Assembly (NCBI GenBank): GCA_030560485.1
Contig: JAKTTS010000105.1
Span: 1-36,182, forward strand
From: Ascoidea tarda (nom. inval.)
Lineage: Eukaryota > Ascomycota > Saccharomycetes > Ascoideales > Ascoideaceae
Length of the DNA stretch: 36,182 nt
Direction of reading: 5' to 3'
The notes beneath the pieces were generated by a model, which saw nothing but the letters and a program-made list of their open reading frames with translations, was not told the DNA's origin and did not search any database. Positions within the stretch are counted from its first letter, which is position 1, and every line of letters begins with the position of its first letter. A program made the translations under genes and the position numbers. This document shows positions 30,101 to 36,182 of this stretch, piece after piece.

Positions 30101-32492
30101 AAGTGAAAAATTGCCCTTGAAAGAAAAACAATCTGAAATACAAGACATACAGGAAGATGTTCAAATTAACGAAGTAGATGATAAATACAAATTGTCCAAA
30201 GAGACTGTAGATAGTTACAAAAGCGAAGAAAAAATAAAGGAAAATAATAGATCTCTAGAGGACTCACCTTTGGAAAAAATTGGTTTAGAAGAACCCAAAT
30301 TCGAAGAATTCAAAGTGCCCTTCTCCAAGCCCTTTGAGAGTTATGATGGTGATAATTCAACTGTAAGCTCTAACGTAAGCACCTCAAAAGCAGATAATAG
30401 AAATGAATCTGATTTTCTTGCAACATATCTCAGTGCTTCTTCTACTGAAATGGTTGAATCCTATGGTTATCAGTATTCTTCAGAGCCACATACATCAAAA
30501 GACAAATCTGGTTATGGAAAATTAGTCCTAAGTCATGATTCATTAGAACATCCTGAAACTTTCAAAACACCAAACACTCCAGAGAGTGCCACAACTCCAA
30601 AATTGGAAGATGGGAGCTTTGATAAACATATTAATCAACCTCCAGTCCAGCTGCTTTTAGCTCCTAAGGATAATTTATCATTGTCCAATTTAAAAATTGA
30701 TACGCCAGAAAGATTCAGTGATATGTCTGATAGTGATGCAGAAGATTTAACTTTACGTGGAAAAAAACTAAAGGAAATTGAAATACCTAAAGATCAATCT
30801 CCAACAAAAGATACATTATCAATCAACGACAATTTTGGATCCAACGACCACGAATCAGCTATATCAGAGGCAACAACACTTCATAATGTTGGAAGTACTT
30901 CAGGAGTAAGTGATACTACTATTCAAGATGCTTCAAAACAATTTGCTTCAAGGAATATATTGCCCATCACTCCCCCATCTTCAACTACTACAGCGACAGG
31001 GATAACTCAATTGAAACCGAAAGAAATTATGGCTGATTCTCCAATTTCTCCAGAAGAAAAAATGCTATTTTATAAAAAACAACATTCAAAGGAATTATTA
31101 GAATGCGATAGAGAAAATTTTAGAAAAATCGTTGAGTCGTTACAAAGCGAGTTGAATGAATTGCAAATTCAGATGAATGGACAAGCCAAGACGGCAAGTG
31201 ACAAGATAAGAAGTTTGGAAAATGAGAAGCAGCTTTTAATCAAAGAACATGAAAAATCGTTAAGTGATAAAGAAAATGATTTCAATCAGAAAAAACAAAT
31301 TGAGATTAGTGTGATACAAAACGAGCTAAGTTTAAAGGCTGAAATAATTAATAAACTTGAAGAATCGAATTTAGACCATATTAAATTTAAGAACATTAAT
31401 GAGGTGGATAGTTTAAAAGCACTTGAAGAATCAAATAGCTTGAAAAGAAGTAATTTGGAATTGAAAAATAATTTACTAAAGTTGGAAAATGAAAATGAAA
31501 TCCTAAAGAATAAAGTGTCGAAACTAGAACCATTAGTTGCAAATAACTTTTTAGAATTACAAGAAATGCATGAACTAATTAAATTCCAATTAGACCAAAG
31601 AGAGATTGTTAAAAATAAATTAAAGGATTATGATCAGTTAGTTGAGGAATTAAATCAAATGAAAATCAAAAATGAAGCTTTAAGCAAAGAACTTGAAGAA
31701 GCAAGGACTACAAAGGAAATCAATTTGAATGAATATGATGAAAAAATGACTGGCATTGATTGTAAACTTGAAAATCTAATCAATTTATGGAGCATTAGAA
31801 AATTTTCAAATAAAATTTTTAAAGATAGAGAATTGAATGGAGAAGAAGGTCTGGTTGAAGAACCACTCTTGAGTGAAAATGACAGTATCGGTAATGATGA
31901 AAAACAAAGGTATATTGACTCACTACAAGAACAAGTTGAGGAATTGATCAACATAAATAAAGAGAGAGAAGAAAGTGATATAAAACTTGTTAAAGAGATT
32001 CAAATCTTAAATGATGAAATTTCTAAATTGAAGGAAGAAAATTTGAAAATCAATCATTACAAAATTATTGAAGAGAACTATAAAGGTGCATTAAATTCAG
32101 CTAAAATTTCATCAAGAGCATTAGACATATCACAAGCTGAATTACAAAAACAAAAAGAAGCGAATGCACAATTAAAGAAAGAATTGGATACTATGAGATT
32201 GTCTAAAATAAGAAGAAGTGGATCGAGAACTAACTCACCACTTATTAATGGTTCCCGCTCGTCTATATCGAATAACGGAGATAAATTTGAAGACATTAAG
32301 GAAATTGACAATAGTGAAGAGGGAGAAGATGAAGATGAAGATGAAGATGAAGATCTCAAAGACATGCATTACAATATGCAAATAAGAGACTTGAAAGCCG
32401 AATTGATTATTATAAAACAAGAAAGGGATCAATTGAAGAACAATATTGTTGATTTACAAAAGAAATTTATAAGCTCTATGGAAGGTTATTAA
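27126..32492 (+). CDS. KEL1: Kelch-repeat cell-polarity protein, Kel1/Kel2-like
   Basis: 1788 aa. Residues 1-400 are disordered and rich in Asn/Pro/Gln, with a (Asn-Asn-Met/Ile-Asn)n tract. A kelch propeller follows at about 403-800, opening with FTPWTRIKLSGSPFPRYRHT and carrying repeated GG-centred blades (VFIMGGLREGS, FIVFGGDTT, LFLFGGQLDS, LFVFGGSND, LMIVYGGKS, ILIMGGDQL). A Ser/Thr-rich linker leads to a coiled coil from about 1310 to 1680, an acidic run (EGEDEDEDEDEDL) and a last helix. Kelch plus C-terminal coiled coil is the layout of S. cerevisiae Kel1 (1164 aa) and Kel2; the extra length is low complexity. In yeast, Kel1/Kel2 form a complex at sites of polarised growth, bind the formin Bnr1 pathway and help hold Lte1 at the bud cortex. 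Starts at ATG 27126, ends TAA. Whether it is orthologous to KEL1 or KEL2 cannot be decided here. Confidence 0.92.
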   Translation: MAPFKFGKNKKHKDIASPTHHYFHPNSNNNNNTNTNNLNNLPNINTFPNNINTNENSLISPIRNTVSRRKNSVSNSNNSNNSNNSNNSNISKNSKNSKNSKNSKISTIPTIQNIQNNVQNPSSASRQRKMSNEYSPAPSKIPQKIQPQLTNPLNNSVPNQINYNDLNNINNVNNNQIIASQRTNHLSFVPTSNNSPNNYSPFTSNNQQQYSNRQYNSPNNYNHSMSPQPQPQSQPQLRQQYPQPQKLYNPALPPNLNQVAERSPVQNQSPLNNNYINNNNNIGNNMNNNMNNNMNNNMNNNINNNINNNINNNINNNMNNNVNVKSPVINYMPPNDQQILNSQIVNSPVANSPAPLPQTISPSIVNSQSINPPLLNAQTFNQNFPPVLNSPTQQNQIPNYDTFTPWTRIKLSGSPFPRYRHTASNMISDKGHVFIMGGLREGSVFGDIWALTSNTFFAQSIENFDGVPAPRVGHNSCLCGNAFIVFGGDTTQTNEEGDLDNDLYLFNINSLKWTIPNPTGTRPCGRYGHTIGVIAKTSNQSKLFLFGGQLDSQIFNDLWMFDLSSFRKPNSHWEIVSSANTDPNDIPPPLTNHTMVIFDYKLFVFGGSNDSLISNNLYSYDPTTNIWQKHVCNGDIPPPMEEHSATIIKNLMIVYGGKSHNEEILGDFYIFNFNNLHWHKVDPFSLHPGLRCGHTITSLINYKLKSSTALTSNSSSSLINPNKFNNFTINPQQISEFAISSNVITPSRNKILIMGGDQLDYASSDLDDFDQLNHNAKLGVLIYLFDLDLYNEWLIYYKNINLWNDDLFQFSKSSNQSPQSMPPINPQLTPLMTQPQNQPIPPVDNNNNTIDGSYNSLETNTTANGKRSRSSSNVDTRRRSNSNNGSISSTNKNLPFAPLPIVPIDHNQGSFLSLQNNFSPIKEETIESLTVTSAPQENILNLGSKDSLSNLNPSNALSKSISKASTTPDDDFQTPSQSPIVNNIESMEKPSSSEKLPLKEKQSEIQDIQEDVQINEVDDKYKLSKETVDSYKSEEKIKENNRSLEDSPLEKIGLEEPKFEEFKVPFSKPFESYDGDNSTVSSNVSTSKADNRNESDFLATYLSASSTEMVESYGYQYSSEPHTSKDKSGYGKLVLSHDSLEHPETFKTPNTPESATTPKLEDGSFDKHINQPPVQLLLAPKDNLSLSNLKIDTPERFSDMSDSDAEDLTLRGKKLKEIEIPKDQSPTKDTLSINDNFGSNDHESAISEATTLHNVGSTSGVSDTTIQDASKQFASRNILPITPPSSTTTATGITQLKPKEIMADSPISPEEKMLFYKKQHSKELLECDRENFRKIVESLQSELNELQIQMNGQAKTASDKIRSLENEKQLLIKEHEKSLSDKENDFNQKKQIEISVIQNELSLKAEIINKLEESNLDHIKFKNINEVDSLKALEESNSLKRSNLELKNNLLKLENENEILKNKVSKLEPLVANNFLELQEMHELIKFQLDQREIVKNKLKDYDQLVEELNQMKIKNEALSKELEEARTTKEINLNEYDEKMTGIDCKLENLINLWSIRKFSNKIFKDRELNGEEGLVEEPLLSENDSIGNDEKQRYIDSLQEQVEELININKEREESDIKLVKEIQILNDEISKLKEENLKINHYKIIEENYKGALNSAKISSRALDISQAELQKQKEANAQLKKELDTMRLSKIRRSGSRTNSPLINGSRSSISNNGDKFEDIKEIDNSEEGEDEDEDEDEDLKDMHYNMQIRDLKAELIIIKQERDQLKNNIVDLQKKFISSMEGY
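27971..28090 (+). repeat. 12-bp tandem repeat encoding (NNMN)n/(NNIN)n
   Basis: The first block uses AAT codons with ATG (Asn-Asn-Met-Asn); the next uses AAC with ATA (Asn-Asn-Ile-Asn). Each block is nearly uniform, so two separate expansions happened inside the KEL1-like gene. Confidence 0.85.
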
Positions 32493-33162
32493 ACCTGTTA
32501 AATTGTTTAGTTTTTATTATAATTTTTTTTTTTTAAAACTTTATTAAAATTTTTATTATTTTTTTGTTGACAATTTTTAATGATTTTTGAGATAAACTAA
32601 AAAGAACAAGAAGAGAAAAATGCAAAAATAAGGATTTTTTATTTTTACACTGTTGCATATATACTTTACTTTTATTTAATTTTATTTTAATTTAATTTAA
32701 TTTGTTTTGTTTTGTTTTTTAATTTATTTTATTTTAATTTATTTTGATTTCCGTTTTGTGTTTGAGTTTTGTTTAATTTATTTATTATATGTTAGATAGT
32801 TATTAATTATTAATTTTGATTTTAATTTTCAGTGTTACAACACATTTTATTCAAAGTGGATAGTATAAAGAGGATTCCCAGAAAGGAAGTTTGTTCCTCA
32901 GTGATAGTAAAGGGGATTCTGAAAGATGTAAGTGTGGCTGTGTATGTGGCAAGGAGCAATTGATTTTTTTCCGCAAATGGAAATTTGAGGAGAAGGGTGT
33001 CACATTTTCGAAGAAGATAAAGAAACATGAGGAAAAAGAAGAAAAAGAGGAAAAGGGAAGATTGTGAATCATTTATATAGATGATTGATAAACTATTGAA
33101 AATAGGTTTGAGTTATTTGGCTTCTAATAAATAGTACTGATCAAGGGATATAAGAAATAATA
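32493..33162. other. Spacer between KEL1-like and PEX20-like genes
   Basis: A very AT-rich 3' flank with TTTAATTTTATT and TTTTG repeats at 32670-32760, then the purine-rich promoter side of the peroxin gene. No gene seen. Confidence 0.55.
33072..33080 (+). promoter_or_regulatory. TATA-like element upstream of the PEX20-like gene
   Basis: TTTATATAG, about 85 bp upstream of the ATG. Not a perfect consensus match; position fits. Confidence 0.3.
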
Positions 33163-34347
33163 ATGTCGTTATTTAATGATGGAGGGTCTTGTGGGCCATC
33201 AAATCCAGTTCAAAAGTTGGCAACATTTTCATCAAATGATTTTAGTTTAAGAAACGATCTAACGAATCGAGGAGAAAATATTCATGGTATTCATGATGTA
33301 CATGATGTTCATGGAAATGATGGTAGTAGGTTTAACACCAATTTTATGAACAATGTAGATTTGAATTTACAAAACGAGTTTAACAATTTTAACAATTTTA
33401 ACAATTTTAACCAAGTGGAGTATGGTAATGAAGATGGAAATGCGATCAATGAAAGCATTATTGTTGGTGGAAGTAATAACGTTCAAGAAAATTTCAGAGC
33501 TGATAATGTTGGATGGGAAGATGAGTTTTCCAGACTTCAAATCAATGGTAATAATGTTAATAGTGCTAATAATATTAACAATATTAATAATATTAATTCA
33601 TGGAATCAAGAATTTATGAAAGGAAAAGAGATGGGAATAAGTCAAGAGCAAGCGATGAGTGGAAGTATTACCAGTGGAATTAATACGAGTTATAATAATT
33701 ATTCGCCATATTCTATGAACACAAATCGAAATTTGAATATGGGAAGATTTAACAACACAATCAGTAATTCGATGAACAGCACTATAATGGGGCATCAAAG
33801 CCAGCAAAACCCAAATCAAATGGGCATTTCAGATGATATTTTCATGAAAGCGTTTTCAAACGTGGAACAAACACTAAAGCTACAAGAAAATCAAATAAAG
33901 GATGAGCGAGATCAAGAAAACGGAGAAGAGAAGAGTAAGAACGAGTACGACAAAAACTTGTTTGCAAAGACAGCCAGTTTAGTGGCTGATTCTATGAACA
34001 AGTCAATTGAAAACCAGGACAAGTTTCAAAAGAGCAATTTTTTGAGGTTGATGACGCAGATTTCGGAAAAAAAAATTGAGTTGAGCAACGACGGCAAGAA
34101 ATTGGTGGAAAGCGACACAGGAGTGGATATCTTGGACAGAGACAGCAGGTTCAAACAGGAATTGGGTGAGCATTTGGCAGATCCATTGAAGAGCTTGAAG
34201 GAGGGAGACGTGCTCGAGTCGCCATACCAAGGCGCCAATCTCGTGAAGCAACGAGCCTCGTCCAGCAACGAAGATGGGGGAAGGATTCCCCCCTACAACT
34301 GGCAAGAGGCCTACGACGACTACCTTCACGACGACGACATGCTCTGA
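33163..34347 (+). CDS. PEX20: Pex20-type peroxin, co-receptor for PTS2 protein import
   Basis: 394 aa. The N terminus (GGSCGPSNPVQKL) has the conserved Cys (C10) used for ubiquitin-driven recycling in Pex20/Pex5. Two aromatic motifs, W118 (GWEDEF) and W147 (SWNQEF), match the WxxxF type that docks on Pex14/Pex13. Residues about 285-310 (KSNFLRLMTQISEKKIEL) match the conserved helical block of Yarrowia Pex20. The C terminus (YNWQEAYDDY, W380) matches the end of Pex20 that binds Pex7 with PTS2 cargo. The middle is Asn-rich. The protein shuttles between cytosol and peroxisome with Pex7 and brings PTS2 enzymes such as thiolase into the matrix. Yeasts close to Saccharomyces use Pex18/Pex21 instead. 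GC content rises over the last 250 bases. Starts at the first ATG, ends TGA. Confidence 0.93.
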   Translation: MSLFNDGGSCGPSNPVQKLATFSSNDFSLRNDLTNRGENIHGIHDVHDVHGNDGSRFNTNFMNNVDLNLQNEFNNFNNFNNFNQVEYGNEDGNAINESIIVGGSNNVQENFRADNVGWEDEFSRLQINGNNVNSANNINNINNINSWNQEFMKGKEMGISQEQAMSGSITSGINTSYNNYSPYSMNTNRNLNMGRFNNTISNSMNSTIMGHQSQQNPNQMGISDDIFMKAFSNVEQTLKLQENQIKDERDQENGEEKSKNEYDKNLFAKTASLVADSMNKSIENQDKFQKSNFLRLMTQISEKKIELSNDGKKLVESDTGVDILDRDSRFKQELGEHLADPLKSLKEGDVLESPYQGANLVKQRASSSNEDGGRIPPYNWQEAYDDYLHDDDML

Positions 34348-34920
34348 CTATTAAGTATCTCATATAGCTACTACAGCTAACGTTGATAAACCGATTTCTC
34401 AAAACACGCGTACTTACATAAGTGTGTGGACTGCTTACTCAGCCCACGTGCAGCAGACGCGGGCCGGGCAACTAGTGGCGCCGACCAGCAGCGTGTTTTA
34501 CTGCAAGAGCAAGGAAATGCAGCCTCGTTTTACACGCGCTCCCAGCGTTTGGCAGCTGAATTCGATTCTCCAGCTGGCAGAAAGTGAGGCTTTCTGTGCT
34601 GTTTTCCCGAGCCTCAGAGACAGCTCGGGCTGGAGCCACCGGCGACTTCAAAAGCGCCAGAATCTGCTGAAACCGACAAAAAGCGTCTGCGAACACGGCT
34701 GGCGAACGGGGCCCCTTTCGCACTGCAGCCTCCTTTAGTTGCCAGCGGTTTGCCAGCGCAAGTTTCTCCGTCAGCACTCGCTAGGCGCCCGGCCAGCGCG
34801 CTGGAGCGTGTTTTGAGGGCTGCCGGAAGTTCGGACAGGGCTCCGAAAGGCTGGTTTTTGCCGGCGTAGTTGACGAACTGCTGGCGTGTTCGCGAACATG
34901 GCAGGGCCTTTGCTGATTCA
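34080..34920. other. GC-rich island 3
   Basis: About 65 percent GC at 34441-34500. It begins in the 3' end of PEX20 and extends some 570 bp past its stop. Open frames on both strands (34424-34738 +, 34472-34777 -) have no domain and are attributed to composition. Confidence 0.75.
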
Positions 34921-35635
34921 GCTTTTGCTGTTATACGTTGAAAGTTGGATTTGATACTTGAGGTTTAACATTGATTATTTCACTTCTATTCCACTGTGCT
35001 TCGTTCTTCTGATTCCTTTATCTTTCTATTGTCACAGTTGGTTATAAGTTTATAATTAGTTACTCGCTGATATTTCTCATCTCCATTGGTTCATAAAACA
35101 CAGGTTGATACTAAAAGCAAACTACTCACCACTTATCACCATCCAGCTTGACTATTTGCATCTCTTTATTCAACTTTTACTCCAGCTGGTATACTCTTCT
35201 CTTTACTCTCACTCACTCAAACATCCTTTGTTTTATATTTCACTCATTTATTTACTGTTTCACTGTTCACTGCTTCATCAGTTCATTAGTTCATTAGTTT
35301 ATTAGTTTATTAGCTTATTATTTTATTGGTTCATTAACTCACTGCTTCACTGTTTCACTGCTTTATTTTGGATCATTTCAATTCACTAATCTTAATACGA
35401 ATTTAAAATACTTCAAACAAGATAAATCTTTTCTAAATCCAAATTAATCAAATTCTACCTCAAAAAAGTAACATTAAATAAACTAAAGATAAAACTAAAT
35501 AAGCCAAGAATACAAATCAAAAATAAGATCCAAGAATAAAATTCAATAATTATTTATTAATCTGTTTTATTCACACTACGTTTTTTTTATTGTTATATTA
35601 TCTTATATCATTTTACATTCTAATATAATAAGAAA
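34348..35635. other. Long leader/promoter of the last gene
   Basis: No supported gene. GC-rich island 3 passes into a pyrimidine-rich stretch (34950-35260), a degenerate TTCATTAGTT/TTATTAGTTT repeat (35278-35340) and an A-rich leader before the ATG at 35636, the same order as at 15.4-17.0 kb. Confidence 0.5.
35278..35340. repeat. Degenerate TTMATTAGTT tandem repeat
   Basis: Short imperfect direct units (TTCATTAG, TTCATTAG, TTTATTAG, TTTATTAG and further variants) in the leader of the last gene. Confidence 0.7.
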
Positions 35636-36182
35636 ATGTTGTCCTCAGAATCTCGACACTCGTCCTCAATAACCTCCCAGCCTTCTTCTGTTACTTCAAC
35701 AGATCAATCTTCAATCTTTTCTCATTCTCCCTCAAAATCAGATCACAGAAGCTCTCTCAGCTCAATAAATAATCTAATTGATAATGTCCAACCAACTAAA
35801 GATCACCCTTTAAATTCAAATACAAACACAGATGATGTCCTTCATAGCGATCTTCACCATGATATTCTCAACCAAAATCATCCCAAGAACCACATCAATA
35901 CTATACAAACCAACCCTACTTCTTCTTCAATTCCCTTTCAAAGAACTTCCATCTTAACTTCAAATGAATATAAAAAAAACCTAAGAGACGATCTCAACAA
36001 TAAACTAAAAGACAAAAGGTCTTCCTTAATTAATAACAACAACAATAAAAAATCTTCAATCGTAAGAACTAGATCCAAGTTTGGTGGTTTAAACTTGGGC
36101 TTAGCTGTGCTTGAAAATAACGAAAATACCTACAACATGAAATCAAAAATTAATCGCTCAAACCACTTATCAGTACTAAAAA
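35636..36182 (+). CDS. 5' part of a Ser/Asn-rich protein, cut by the window end
   Basis: From ATG 35636 the frame stays open for 182 codons to the window edge with no stop. The first 120 residues are Ser/Thr/Asn/His-rich (SSESRHSSSITSQPSS). A basic stretch follows (KLKDKRSSLINNNNNKKSS), then a segment that looks more ordered (SIVRTRSKFGGLNLGLAVLE). The long leader and composition resemble the CRIB-protein and KEL1-like genes. No family can be named from this part. Confidence 0.7.
   Translation, partial: MLSSESRHSSSITSQPSSVTSTDQSSIFSHSPSKSDHRSSLSSINNLIDNVQPTKDHPLNSNTNTDDVLHSDLHHDILNQNHPKNHINTIQTNPTSSSIPFQRTSILTSNEYKKNLRDDLNNKLKDKRSSLINNNNNKKSSIVRTRSKFGGLNLGLAVLENNENTYNMKSKINRSNHLSVLK

Noticed and set aside
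34424-34777. Pair of opposite ~100-codon frames after PEX20
   Set aside because: Same GC-rich, stop-poor explanation; no recognisable motif.

Overview
The window looks like budding-yeast (Saccharomycotina) nuclear DNA, probably from a lineage outside Saccharomycetaceae. It is AT-rich, has compact and mostly intron-less genes, many Asn/Ser-rich proteins, and two yeast-type tRNA genes. It encodes recognisable yeast proteins: a Pib1-type FYVE/RING ligase, a Kel1/Kel2 kelch protein and a Pex20-type peroxin. Pex20, rather than the Pex18/Pex21 pair, argues against Saccharomyces and its close relatives. Intact genes end in TAA, TAG and TGA, so the standard stops apply.

Left part (1-11 kb): a decaying accessory region. 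A cluster of SDS22-like leucine-rich-repeat (LRR) genes lies here: a degenerate F-box-like/LRR copy (1230-2226, +), an intact 644-aa LRR gene (2697-4631, -) and a short LRR remnant (5221-5516, +). An almost identical 105-bp direct repeat (1-105 and 4881-4985) brackets the first two. Next comes a 5'-truncated non-LTR retrotransposon (LINE) fragment (about 7200-8965, -), about 50 bp upstream of tRNA-Leu(UAA). After a gene-free stretch comes tRNA-Glu(UUC).

Middle part (11.7-24 kb): a PIB1-like gene (-), then two small uncharacterised + ORFs. A GC-rich island and a long pyrimidine-rich leader lead to an 850-aa Asn/Ser-rich protein with a polybasic segment and a CRIB motif (candidate Cdc42 effector). 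Then come another F-box/LRR gene (20194-22188, -), interrupted by two in-frame stops but no frameshift, and an unrecognised broken membrane-protein gene (22957-24013, +).

Right part (24.4-36.2 kb): an F-box/AMN1-type LRR gene, KEL1-like, PEX20-like and the 5' part of another Ser/Asn-rich gene, all on the + strand. Three GC-rich islands (about 15.0, 26.0 and 34.5 kb) each overlap the 3' end of a + gene and precede the long leader of the next large Asn/Ser-rich gene.

The genes do not form one pathway. Two themes stand out. The first is ubiquitin: several F-box/LRR candidates and a FYVE/RING E3. The second is polarity: a CRIB protein and a Kel1-like protein. The most novel-looking element is the fast-decaying F-box/SDS22-LRR family.
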